Shown one piece after another: positions 41,529-49,835 of a stretch of 64,000 nt of DNA. Source of the DNA: Trichomonas vaginalis G3 (taxonomy: Eukaryota; Parabasalia; Trichomonadida; Trichomonadidae); NCBI RefSeq assembly GCF_026262505.1, contig NC_067208.1, forward strand, positions 17,431,962 through 17,495,961, written 5' to 3'. Position numbers and translations under genes: made by a program. The first letter of the stretch is position 1, and every line of letters begins with the position of its first letter. A model generated the notes under the pieces. It saw only the letters and a list, made by a program, of their open reading frames with translations, made no database searches and was not told the origin of the DNA.

Positions 41529-43492
41529 ATGCAAGTCAGAAATTTTGTTTGTTGTGCATGAAAAATAGCGTGACTTCACTTTTGACAAAAAGTGACACTA
41601 TTTCTGATGGTTTTGTCATTTATTTGTCAGATTTATAAATGGATAATAATGCTGTAAATCAGATATTAATTAAAAATATTTAAGATTTATGTTCGAATTG
41701 AAAAGCAAAATGATATTTTTTTTAATTGAAAAACGTTAATATCTGATATTTTGAAGTTTTTAATATTTGTTAGTATCTTAAATTATTGAATGCATACGTT
41801 TTTTATGTTCTCAATTTTAAAAAAATTGTGAAGAATTTAGTTTTTTGGAGATGGATGTTTAATATTTGTGAGTGAGAATGCAAGCAGGAGTTTGGTACTT
41901 TAAGGCTAGGTTGAGATAGATTTTCCATTATATTATCTGTGAATATATTGTTTGAAAATTCAAGATATAAAAATATATTATCAAAAAATTTTATATTTTT
42001 AAATACAATAGGGTGGAAATATAGTACAATGAGATAGCAATGATATATTTTATAATGGGAGGTAATCTGAAGATAAGTAGCAAATTTTATGCGATTTTGG
42101 CTAAGAATTGGAGGGTGTGAGTACTATAGCATGTAATAGTATCTCACACCCTCCAATTCTTCCTATGGCGCCGAAAAAATTTTTGGTGAAATGCGACGAC
42201 ATTTCACCAAAAATTTTTCGGCGCCATATAGAGAACTATAGTCTGCGAGGTACTGATTCTATCTATGTACCTCGCAGACCATAGTTCTCAGCCAAAATGG
42301 CTAATAATTTGAGAGTCTATATGATAATGTAAAAGTTAAAACATTCAAGTATTTAAGTATTTCTTTAAAATATTAAGTTTTTTATTTTTCCAATAAAATT
42401 CTAATATCAAATATTTTTATTTAACGATTAATTTTATTTATATTTTTATAGTTTTTTTTAAGAAAAAATATTGTTAGGGTTTTATGGATTTTCAATTAAT
42501 ATACAAGATAATTCATGAATGTATATATTTCCAAGTTTTTAAGGATGCAACACTTTACATTTGTAAACTGTCAAAAGTGAAGTCACGCTATTTTTCATGC
42601 ATTACAAGTCAGAAATTTTGTTAATACCGTTCCCAGTCTTAATGATAAAAGTATTAAAATCTATTATGAGCACATATTTTCACAACCGTTTAAAATAATC
42701 AATGGTGAATACATTTATGAATACCCTAAACACTGGGTTGATTATAACACTGGTGAAAAAGCAATTGAAATAAGACAGATAAAAACCATTCCTGCAGGAC
42801 GAACCATTGAATTATATAACTTTGGAATAATAAGAGATAATCATCAATATGATTTACAGATTTATATAGATTTAGACACAGGAGATGATATGACAGCATT
42901 TAATAAAAAGATTAAATCGGTTCTTATTGAACAGTTAAAAGGTGCCGGATATCCTCAACCTAATGAAGTTGATATGTTTTATAGTTTTGAAACTAATTCA
43001 ATAGAATTTCGTGTTAATTCAAATTCAAAAGCTGGTTTCATATTTGATTTAAAAGATGGTGCTGTCGGTGATGAGATTGAAAATATATACACGAATAAAA
43101 ATTTTCAAGAGATTACAGGAATTAATAATGATGAATGCTTTTATCGATTTGCTCAGTTCGGAGCAGAACAGATAACATTAAATGACCTCCTGGAGTACTT
43201 ACCAAAATCAATTTCCATTAAAAATGATGATTATTTATTAACATCAATTTCATTTAATGGTGTTTGGTCCAGAGAAGCGGCAATCATTAAATCAAGTATA
43301 AGTGAATTCGCTGAAGATTCTATTTTATGTTTATCAAACTGTTTATATTCTCCGCCGAAGCATTATTCAATAACTAATTATGTTAATAAATTTAATATAA
43401 AATTAGTTGAACCATCGAGCCTAAAAGATATTGTCCTTCCTGATGACAGAAAAGATAGTATTATTATCGAACTCATATTAATCGCTTATTAA
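41529..43492 (+). pseudogene. Penton-like protein gene interrupted by a hairpin element
   Basis: Counterpart of 669-1559. The first few codons are at 41529; the 1 kb hairpin element then intervenes with its 18-bp target repeat, and the rest of the gene follows to 43492. The remaining part is nearly identical to Maverick 1. The intact allele in Maverick 1 shows the empty site. Confidence 0.82.
41555..42601. mobile_element. 1 kb non-autonomous hairpin element with 33-bp inverted ends
   Basis: It interrupts the penton-like gene of Maverick 2. Perfect 33-bp inverted repeats lie at 41555-41587 and 42569-42601, beginning TGCATGAAAAATAGCGTGAC. The target CAAGTCAGAAATTTTGTT is duplicated (41532-41549 and 42605-42622), an unusually long 18-bp repeat. 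A few unmatched bases (5 left, 3 right) lie between it and the ends. Maverick 1 has the same site empty. The middle holds three perfect hairpins (42104-42160, 42164-42228, 42231-42289) enclosed by an outer pair ATTTTGGCT/AGCCAAAAT. The rest is AT-rich without a gene. The family is not recognised. Confidence 0.87.
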
Positions 43493-43509
43493 AATTTAAT
43501 TATATATAA

Positions 43510-43806
43510 ATGAGTTCAACGACTGAAAGCGCATGGGCTAGTTTTGATGAAGATCCTAAACCGCGGAATTATAATAGAATTGTAATTCCTGTAGGTCTTT
43601 TATTAGCTGCTGGTGCTGTAGCGGGACCATATTTATATAGAAATTTATATAGAACACCGATTAATTCAACTGCCGGGGCTGATCTTATTCCAACAGGTCT
43701 GAAAAAATCTACACCGATTCAAACAAGCCCGACACAGGAAAGGAACCGCGAACCACTCACACGTATTAGGTCTTTTATTAATTATTTAAAGAATAGAAGA
43801 AATTAA
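43510..43806 (+). CDS. Small membrane protein, 98 residues
   Basis: Identical in the visible translation to 355-651: one membrane segment at residues 24-43 and a basic Thr/Pro-rich end. The start context is TATATATAAATG. It follows the penton-like gene by 17 bases. Function is unknown. Confidence 0.65.
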   Translation: MSSTTESAWASFDEDPKPRNYNRIVIPVGLLLAAGAVAGPYLYRNLYRTPINSTAGADLIPTGLKKSTPIQTSPTQERNREPLTRIRSFINYLKNRRN

Positions 43807-43816
43807 TTTGTAATAA

Positions 43817-44017
43817 ATGACGTCGTTAAATGTAAAAATAATTTGTGATGATATTACTATCATTGATGATGTAAGTGAGTGTGCTAATATAATTGATAGA
43901 ATTAATGAACTAATAAAGAGGTTCAGTGGTGAAAAAGTCAGAGTTTCATTAACGTTTAGCTCCGATGAAAAATTTTATGAGTTAATCATTATGAGAAATG
44001 ATTTTAATAAGCATTAA
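43817..44017 (+). CDS. Conserved 66-residue Maverick protein
   Basis: Same protein as 144-344. Start context TAATAAATG. The next gene starts directly after its stop codon (TAAATG overlap), which suggests tightly packed, separately initiated late-type genes. Function is unknown. Confidence 0.65.
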   Translation: MTSLNVKIICDDITIIDDVSECANIIDRINELIKRFSGEKVRVSLTFSSDEKFYELIIMRNDFNKH

Positions 44018-44538
44018 ATGGTATTTTCAACACTATCAGCTTTGTATGGAGGTTATAAAGCTATTGACGGTTTAACTGGTGGAGCTGTATCAAAAGCTTT
44101 AAAAAATAATGCTGGAATGCTTGTGGGAGCTGCTGCCAGAAAATTAAAATCTGAAAAGTTAAAGAAATTAGGTAACTGGGTCGCTGACCAGTCGCAAACC
44201 TTTTAGGTGAAGATAATGAAATATCTAAGCAGTTAAAAGATTTTAAAGGTCAGCTGAATGGTGAAGAGTTTAAATTAAATTCACTTAAAGAAAAGGAGAA
44301 ACAGCCAGAATATCCACCAATTGAGGCACCGCCGATTAATTCAGCACCTGCGCCATCACCAGCACCAGCGCCAGTAACTGCAGTCGCACCATATGACCCG
44401 AACGCTTATGGAAGACCTTTTGACCCTAAAACAGGAGGTTCGAATTGGTTCCATTACGGTCGAAGATATATTTTAGCTAAAATCGCAAAAGCAAAGAAAC
44501 TGTTAAAAACTAAAAAGAAACCAAGAGTTTTAAAGTAA
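44018..44538 (+). pseudogene. Core-like protein gene of Maverick 2
   Basis: Homologue of 46874-47401. The first part is Gly/Ala/Lys-rich and hydrophobic. The second part is Pro/Ala-rich (SAPAPSPAPAPVTAVAP), followed by PFDPKTGGSNWFHYGRR and a Lys-rich end (KKLLKTKKKPRVLK). The layout of a hydrophobic start, Pro linker and strongly basic end would suit a DNA-binding core or membrane-active virion protein; this is inference. About one break. Confidence 0.55.
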
Positions 44539-44542
44539 TTAA

Positions 44543-44761
44543 ATGGTTAGAGATGTTCTCGAATACCCTGCACCACCTGCAACGCCTAACAATAATGATT
44601 TATATAATCGATTGAAAACTTTAGGTAAAGCGTATTTATGGTTTAATTATCTTTATCATATGGCGGCTTATACACTCTATAAGCACTATAAAGAAAGTCA
44701 AAGACCTTCAACCGACCTAGTTGATCCGCAGGAATTAAGGAAAAGACGACGAAGCCGCTAA
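44543..44761 (+). CDS. Small protein, 72 residues, with hydrophobic aromatic stretch
   Basis: Function is unknown. The middle (AYLWFNYLYHMAAYTLYKHY) is hydrophobic and aromatic and could be membrane-associated; the end is basic (RKRRRSR). The last codons run into a double-hairpin palindrome (44754-44787). The start is in a TTAAATG context four bases after the preceding stop. Confidence 0.5.
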   Translation: MVRDVLEYPAPPATPNNNDLYNRLKTLGKAYLWFNYLYHMAAYTLYKHYKESQRPSTDLVDPQELRKRRRSR

Positions 44762-44787
44762 GCGGCTCAGATGGACTCAGAGAGTCC
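44754..44787 (+). repeat. Double-hairpin palindrome after the 72-residue gene
   Basis: GCCGCTAAGCGGC, TCAGAT, then GGACTCAGAGAGTCC. It forms the end of the reading frame. Confidence 0.8.
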
Positions 44788-44842
44788 TCATAAAAAATAA
44801 AGTTAATTTTAAAAATATTTTTTATTTTTTACTTTTAATAAA

Positions 44843-45073
44843 ATGAGTACTAAAATTACTGAAGCAACAAAACAAAAGTTTTTAGTTGAATACATTAAAT
44901 CAGGAACTATTCCAGAAGGTTTTTATGTTCATCAAATGAAAGATGGTAGAGTTCAATTTAGAAAAATTAAGCAGCCATTAAATAAAGATGGAATATTAAG
45001 AAAGATTAAATTATATGAAGATAACATAGCAGAACTGAAGAAGAAATTAGACGAATTCGAAAAATCAGATTAG
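44843..45073 (+). CDS. Small protein with coiled-coil end, 76 residues
   Basis: Function is unknown. The middle motif GFYVHQMKDGRVQFRKIKQPL matches the pattern YYVSTSKDGKIYVRKRRVPL of the 168-residue protein at the other end of the element, so both may share a small fold. The C-terminus is a likely coiled coil (LYEDNIAELKKKLDEFEK). Upstream is a TTTTTACTTTTAATAAAATG leader. Confidence 0.58.
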   Translation: MSTKITEATKQKFLVEYIKSGTIPEGFYVHQMKDGRVQFRKIKQPLNKDGILRKIKLYEDNIAELKKKLDEFEKSD

Positions 45074-45098
45074 ATATAAAATTTTATTTTTATATAAA

Positions 45099-45239
45099 AT
45101 GAATTTTACTAATAAATTATTAATTATTGTTTCATTACTTCTCATCTCCCGTGAAGCTCGTTTATGGTATGAATCTATAAAAGAGTTTGAAGACAGCAGC
45201 AATGACATTCCTGAATCATGCCAGTATATTTACTGTTGA
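45099..45239 (+). CDS. Tiny secreted or membrane-anchored protein, 46 residues
   Basis: The frame is very short but has the typical ATTTTTATATAAAATG leader. It starts MNFTNKLLIIVSLLLISREA, a plausible signal or membrane segment, followed by an acidic Ser-rich stretch and a Cys-containing end (ESCQYIYC). It is the last gene before the terminal repeat. The assignment rests on leader and hydrophobic profile only; the other elements do not show this region in the window. Confidence 0.4.
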   Translation: MNFTNKLLIIVSLLLISREARLWYESIKEFEDSSNDIPESCQYIYC

Positions 45240-45766
45240 AAATTCACAAGGTGAGAAATCGGGTTAGATATCGGGTTAGATATACCCTAAAATTAATTTT
45301 ATCATTTATGAAAAATTTAGTATATACAGAAATTAAAAAATTTTTGGGTTAATTTATTTTTAAAAAATTATTTTTTTTTACTCTGGGTGTTAAAATCTAT
45401 GATAAAAAAATTTAAAAAATTTAACGTTAATTTTTAAGTTTATTTTTAAAAAATTATTTTTTTATTTTGTGAAGTGTCAAAAATTTTAACGTTAATTTTT
45501 AAGTTTATTTTTAAAAAATTATTTTTTTATTTTGTGAAGTGTCAAAAATTTTAACGTTAATTTTTAAGTTTATTTTTAAAAAATTATTTTTTTTATTTTG
45601 TAAAGTGTCAAAAATTTTAAAGTTTATTTTTAAGTTTATTTTTTAAAAAATTATTTTTTTATTTTTGTAAATGTCGAAAATATTTTACGTGTCAAACGGT
45701 TTTTGTAAATTCTAGTAATTTGAGTACTAAGGGGCGTAGACCCTTGGTACCCAATTACTAGATACT
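45238..45766 (-). repeat. Terminal inverted repeat of Maverick 2
   Basis: It matches 19498-20008 and ends GATACT at 45766. The terminal stem is CTAGTAATT (45712-45720) pairing with AATTACTAG (45753-45761), around the same GGGGCGTAGACCC core. The outer stem sequence differs from that of Maverick 1 but pairing is kept. The partner copy at the other end of this element is outside the window. Confidence 0.83.
45405..45680. repeat. AT-rich tandem repeat inside terminal repeat (about 4 units)
   Basis: Same 65-base unit as at 19690-19910, with about one unit more. It lies at the same place relative to the terminus. Unit number is therefore variable between otherwise near-identical ends. Confidence 0.8.
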
Positions 45767-45799
45767 AACTTACTTAAATATTATAACACACCTCATTCA

Positions 45800-46360
45800 A
45801 TGGTTTATTGTCAAGTTGATCCAGCGAGAGCTGCTGATATTCAATATGTTTGTTATGGAGAGATGGATCCAGCAGATTATCAAGCTGTTACAGCAACAGA
45901 TTTTGGTAAAACTTATACAAGAGAATTTCAACAAATTGGTGAACCAACTACTTTAATAAAGGGTGTTAAACGTGCTAACAAGGGACAAATTAAAACATTA
46001 ACTCCAACAATAGCTGGAAACGAAGCTCTTACAACCCTTAAGATAGAAGTTAAGGAAACAACTGTTGAACATGGAAAACTTCCTTCACCACAAATTACTG
46101 TTGAGAGTGGTGAAGTTACTTTCAGCATTATTCAAATGCAAATTACAGAAGATAAATTTATTGTTCCAGGATATGGAGTTATTGAATCCACAGCAAGAGC
46201 AATTCCAACATTATTCAACCGTCGTGATCCATTTATGATTCCAGTTAGTATGGCTAAGTCGTGTACTGAGGCACTGCGCGCCTCCGTACACCACTTAACC
46301 TTAAATATTTACAAAACCAGTAACGTATATTTTACAACACAAACGACAACACTAACTTAA
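45800..46360 (+). CDS. Unrecognised protein between two Mavericks, possibly host
   Basis: 186 codons, strand-rich, no family recognised (SFSIIQ-type strands; PTLFNRRDPFMIPVSMAK near the end). It starts 34 bases after the end of Maverick 2. The start is preceded by CCTCATTCA, which resembles the TCA-Py-T/A initiator reported upstream of Trichomonas genes, unlike the T-rich leaders of Maverick genes. Its last part includes a near-palindrome (46261-46288), so the original protein may have ended differently. It could be a host gene fragment or a gene of Maverick 3. Confidence 0.4.
   Translation: MVYCQVDPARAADIQYVCYGEMDPADYQAVTATDFGKTYTREFQQIGEPTTLIKGVKRANKGQIKTLTPTIAGNEALTTLKIEVKETTVEHGKLPSPQITVESGEVTFSIIQMQITEDKFIVPGYGVIESTARAIPTLFNRRDPFMIPVSMAKSCTEALRASVHHLTLNIYKTSNVYFTTQTTTLT
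46261..46288. repeat. Near-palindrome close to the left border of Maverick 3
   Basis: TGTACTGAGGC and GCCTCCGTACA enclose a short GC-rich loop. It may be another member of the palindrome family or part of the element border. Confidence 0.5.
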
Positions 46361-46421
46361 CCTTAAATATTTACAAACCGCCAACCACTAATGACTTCAC
46401 TAATGTAAAAAATAAACGTTC

Positions 46422-46742
46422 TCACTTACAAAAGTATTGCAACTCCTCCCATTGCTGTGCTTCACATAACAGCTCATAATCTTCTGACTCACTTTCTTCT
46501 TCATATAGGTCAAAGTCACTGTCAAAATAAATGTTAGTAAGTTTTGACAAATGTAATGAAACACGTTTACCGTTTGTATCATATGCTTGTATAAACTTTC
46601 CATTCTTCATTCCTTCATAAACGCTCAAACTAACTTTACCCTTTCTCCCTCGTATCTGATAGAATGTATTTTCACGAGGAACGAAGAACAAATTCTTGAA
46701 CTCATGACCGTTGTAGTTTGTTATCTCAATAGTTTTCGTCAT
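46422..46742 (-). CDS. Stand-alone HNH-associated-type domain, 106 residues, Maverick 3
   Basis: It shares the GHEFKNLFFVPRENTFYQI layout with the 95-residue protein at 26342-26629 and the end of the HNH protein. The C-terminus is acidic (EEESESEDYELL). Upstream of the start is TTTATTTTTATATAAATG. It is predicted to be a small DNA-binding protein; the role is not known. Confidence 0.55.
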   Translation of the reverse strand: MTKTIEITNYNGHEFKNLFFVPRENTFYQIRGRKGKVSLSVYEGMKNGKFIQAYDTNGKRVSLHLSKLTNIYFDSDFDLYEEESESEDYELLCEAQQWEELQYFCK

Positions 46743-46873
46743 TTATATAAAAATAAACTTAAAAAATAATGATATCACCACCCTCACACGTATGAAAACA
46801 TAGCGCAAAAATAAATTTAGGGTAGAAGGGTAGATCTAACCTCATTTCTACCCTCATTTCTAACCTGTTGAAT

Positions 46874-47401
46874 TCATTGCTTTATAACTCTCTTCCTTGG
46901 TTTCTTTTTAGTTGCTTTCTTTACGTCCGTCTCCAACTTGACTATCTTTCTTCTTCGTCCGTAATGATACCAATTACTTCCACCAGTCAATGGGTCAAAT
47001 GGTCGTTCATAAGGGTTTCCATACATTCCATAAGGTCCGTATGGATAAACCGCTGGTGGAGAAGAAACATTTTCTTTAGTTCCATCGACTCTATTTAAAT
47101 GCATTGTTTCACCTTTCATCTGGTCATTAAAGTCTTTTGCGTGTTTTGCAAACTCATCGTCCTTTCCTAAAGCATTTTCTGACTCAGTCGCAACCAAATT
47201 GGATGCTTTATTTATGAGCCCTATTTTATTTAATCTTAACTTCTTTGCAACCCAGCCTCCAATCTTTCCTTTATTTGCATCTAATGTCTTTGAAACCCTT
47301 CCTCCACTCATTTTATTTACTGCGTCATAAGCTCCAAGTGCTTTTGCTCCAAATGCTAATGCTTTTGTTCCCATTGCGCCTAAAGCTGCCCAAGCTACCA
47401 T
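46874..47401 (-). CDS. Core-like protein, 175 residues, Maverick 3
   Basis: This is the whole version of the gene seen partially at 1-143 and broken at 44018-44538. Order: hydrophobic Gly/Ala start (AALGAMGTKALAFGAKALGA), a basic segment (SKTLDANKGKIGGWVAKKL), a polar middle, a Pro/Tyr/Gly-rich linker (YPYGPYGMYGNPYERPFDP), GGSNWYHYGRRRK and a Lys-rich tail (KKATKKKPRKRVIK). An adenovirus-like core or membrane-lytic minor protein would have such a layout, but there is no motif to prove it. It directly follows the 74-residue gene. Confidence 0.58.
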   Translation of the reverse strand: MVAWAALGAMGTKALAFGAKALGAYDAVNKMSGGRVSKTLDANKGKIGGWVAKKLRLNKIGLINKASNLVATESENALGKDDEFAKHAKDFNDQMKGETMHLNRVDGTKENVSSPPAVYPYGPYGMYGNPYERPFDPLTGGSNWYHYGRRRKIVKLETDVKKATKKKPRKRVIKQ

Positions 47402-47626
47402 TTACACCATATTAAAATCATCTCTCTTCAATATTATCTCATAAAAGTTCTCGTTACTGGAAAAAGTCAATGAAACATAAGCGTTCTCACGGGCTTCGCC
47501 CTCACCGCTTTGCGGTCTATCTAACTTATTTCTTATATCATCTATACGCTTCAAAATGTCTGAACAATTGCTAACATCTTCTACAACAGTTATTTCATCA
47601 TGAATGACCTTCAAGAACAAGCTCAT
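47402..47626 (-). CDS. Conserved small Maverick protein, 74 residues
   Basis: Homologue of 144-344 with conserved VSLTFSSNENFYEIILKRDDF. It is longer because a double-hairpin palindrome (47489-47516) adds about ten in-frame residues (DRPQSGEGEARENA region) where Mavericks 1 and 2 have RFSGEK. Start context TTAAATG. Function is unknown. Confidence 0.63.
   Translation of the reverse strand: MSLFLKVIHDEITVVEDVSNCSDILKRIDDIRNKLDRPQSGEGEARENAYVSLTFSSNENFYEIILKRDDFNMV
47489..47516 (-). repeat. Double-hairpin palindrome in the 74-residue gene of Maverick 3
   Basis: GACCGCAAAGCGGT, GAG, then GGCGAAGCCC on the coding strand. Absent from the homologues in Mavericks 1 and 2. Confidence 0.82.
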
Positions 47627-48508
47627 TTAATATGCTATTAAAATCATCTCAATAATGAGTCCATCCTTTCCATCTTTAGGTAGCACAACATCTTTCATTG
47701 AAGAAGGTTCGACAAGTCTTATGTTAAACTTACTGACAAAGTTTGTTATACTATAATGCTTTGGCGGCGAATACATATAGTTTGAAAGACATAATATAGA
47801 TTCTTCAGCAAATTCACTTATACTGGATTTTATAACAATGTTCTCACGAGACCAAATACCACCAATTGACAATCTTGTAAGCAATCCTGCTGAACCTTCA
47901 ACTGTAAACGTCGATGGTAACATTCCACGAAGGTCATCTATTGACATCTTTGAGTCACTGAATTTAAAGATTTTCTTAAAGCAATCGTCATTATCTAACC
48001 ATGCAATAGCTTTGAAGTTTTCATTCGAATATACATCTGCTTCATTAAATGTAAAACCTGACTTCTTTGCAGAGATGACTTTAAAATCTATTGAGTTTGT
48101 TTCAAAATTATATGCTATGGTAACTTCTGAAGGTAATGGATGTCCTTCCGCAGTAAGTTGTTCTCTCACTACCGTTTGAAGCTTTGTATTAAAAACTTTC
48201 ATGTCATCTCCTGTATCTAAGTTCACATACACAGCAACAGGAAAACTATCTTGCTTCTTTGTTTCATCATTATATCTCAAAACATTAAAGTTCTTCAATA
48301 ATATTGTTCTTCCTGCTGGAATACTTCGAACCTGTCTGATTTCAATAGCTTTCTCACCTCCTACATACTCTACCCAGTGTCTTGGATATTCATAAGTATA
48401 CTGACTTTCTTGAATTTTGGTTGGTTTCATCATAACGTGTTCATAGTATATCTTTATACTCTTGTCAGTTAGACTCGGTGCTATGTTCTGAATATTTCTG
48501 ACTTGCAT
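47627..48508 (-). CDS. Penton-like or minor virion protein, Maverick 3
   Basis: About 293 residues from MQVRNIQNIAPSL, the start chosen to match the other copies; upstream codons overlap the ATPase gene. It has YEYPRHWVEY, CLSNYMYSPPKHYSITNF and the closing VVLPKDGKDGLIIEMIL. Divergent from the ATPase. Penton identity is inferred from position and size. Confidence 0.58.
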   Translation of the reverse strand: MQVRNIQNIAPSLTDKSIKIYYEHVMMKPTKIQESQYTYEYPRHWVEYVGGEKAIEIRQVRSIPAGRTILLKNFNVLRYNDETKKQDSFPVAVYVNLDTGDDMKVFNTKLQTVVREQLTAEGHPLPSEVTIAYNFETNSIDFKVISAKKSGFTFNEADVYSNENFKAIAWLDNDDCFKKIFKFSDSKMSIDDLRGMLPSTFTVEGSAGLLTRLSIGGIWSRENIVIKSSISEFAEESILCLSNYMYSPPKHYSITNFVSKFNIRLVEPSSMKDVVLPKDGKDGLIIEMILIAY

Positions 48509-48524
48509 TTTTAATGGAGATAAA

Positions 48525-49412
48525 ATGAAGCATTTAATACATGACGTAGATGAAGACATGAATGAAACTACAGACAAACTTAACTCTTCTCTCATTCTTC
48601 CTTTCAGTAAGGACTATGAGTTCTGTTCAAATGGTGTTTATTTCTATTGTGGAAAGATGGGTTCAGGTAAGACATTTAATTTAATTCGTCATATACTCAT
48701 AACAGAGCGTTTAGGAAACGACTCTTACTATGACCAAATCATTATATCAGCAACTTCAGACTCTATGGATTCAACAGCGAAAACATTCATGAGTAAAGTT
48801 CAAGCATCTGTCGTTAAAGTTCCAGATAGCGAACTCATTGAATTTCTTCAACGTTACATTCGACGTAAGAGAAAATATTATGCAATTGTAGAGTTCATAC
48901 AGTCAGGAATGCAAAAGACTTCAGAAGAGATGGAAAGAATTATTGACAAACACCACTTACGTCAGTACTCAGGAGTTTACGATATGAAACGACTGACAAA
49001 CTACATTCTATCAAAACTTTCAAAATACCCCTTCAAAAAGTATCCTTCAAACACTTTATTAGTTTGTGACGACTTCGCCGGAAAAGGTTTAGTGTCAAAA
49101 CCAGACTCACCATTAGCTAACATCATTACTAAAGTCAGACATTACCATTTAACTGTAGCAATACTTATGCAAACATGGAGGTTTTTAGCTTTAAACATAA
49201 AACGTCTCATAACTGACTTCGTTATCTTTCAAGGTTTCTCACGTTATGACATTGAACTCATTTGGAAACAGTCAGGTATAACATTACCTTTTGAAGAAAT
49301 TTGGGAAGCATATAAGTCTCTCATCTCTCCTCGTTCATACCTTGAGATTCATATCATGACTAATACCATTAAAGTCAAAAATATTCCATGGGAACGACCA
49401 ACATTGTTTTAA
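48525..49412 (+). CDS. FtsK/HerA-like packaging ATPase, 295 residues, Maverick 3
   Basis: Walker A GKMGSGKT and Walker B TLLVCDDFAG are present, as is AILMQTWRFLALNIKRLI. It lacks the palindrome-derived residues of the other two copies: ERLGNDSYYDQ here against a stretch twelve residues longer there. This gives the ancestral state of that site. It ends overlapping the convergent 130-residue gene. Confidence 0.88.
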   Translation: MKHLIHDVDEDMNETTDKLNSSLILPFSKDYEFCSNGVYFYCGKMGSGKTFNLIRHILITERLGNDSYYDQIIISATSDSMDSTAKTFMSKVQASVVKVPDSELIEFLQRYIRRKRKYYAIVEFIQSGMQKTSEEMERIIDKHHLRQYSGVYDMKRLTNYILSKLSKYPFKKYPSNTLLVCDDFAGKGLVSKPDSPLANIITKVRHYHLTVAILMQTWRFLALNIKRLITDFVIFQGFSRYDIELIWKQSGITLPFEEIWEAYKSLISPRSYLEIHIMTNTIKVKNIPWERPTLF

Positions 49413-49801
49413 AGTTTAACCTTCAATTGACTGATGGTAAACAAATTCCATGCATCTCTGTCGCCATTTCTGTTAATATTTTTGCTGTCATTCATATCAT
49501 CCACTTCCCCATCCGTTAGCTTTTGAGGATATGCGTTAGAATAGCTGTTCTTAAATGAAGGCTTTTCACCTTTGAGAGCATAAACTCTATAACTTTCTGC
49601 ATACTTTATGTTTGAACCTCCTGAGCCATCATTGACATAAATTTTTATAGGCTTCCACCCTTTGTTCATGTTCCTGCTTCTTCCCTTTGCTCTTTTGTTC
49701 AGTAGTTCTACATCTTTATACACAACTCCTGTCTCAGTGAATTCAACAATATTTTCATTCGTTAGCTTTACATTCAAACCCTTGTCGAGTATATTGTTCA
49801 T
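49409..49801 (-). CDS. Conserved 130-residue Maverick protein, Maverick 3
   Basis: I place the start at MNNILDKGLNVKL to match the other two copies; a longer reading upstream would overlap the divergent gene. Conserved parts are GRSRNMNKG and YVNDGSGGSNIKYAESYRVY. Function is unknown. Confidence 0.65.
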   Translation of the reverse strand: MNNILDKGLNVKLTNENIVEFTETGVVYKDVELLNKRAKGRSRNMNKGWKPIKIYVNDGSGGSNIKYAESYRVYALKGEKPSFKNSYSNAYPQKLTDGEVDDMNDSKNINRNGDRDAWNLFTISQLKVKL

Positions 49802-49835
49802 TTCATACATATAAAAGGTTTTTATTCTATATGAA

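Larger units (their letters stand above)
20009..45766 (-). mobile_element. Maverick/Polinton 2, reverse orientation, heavily interrupted
   Basis: This is the same subfamily as Maverick 1, inverted, with nearly identical ATPase, integrase and small genes. Its right border is the terminal repeat ending GATACT at 45761-45766, followed by AACTTA as candidate target repeat. Its other end is not in the window, because Maverick 1 sits in its lysine-rich gene. It has taken up four further insertions (20686-24668, 28303-30874, 31681-about 32400, 41555-42601). Part of the polymerase is gone around the third one. It differs from Maverick 1 by a primase-helicase cassette beside the integrase. It is broken, with about ten breaks besides the insertions. 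Confidence 0.87.
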
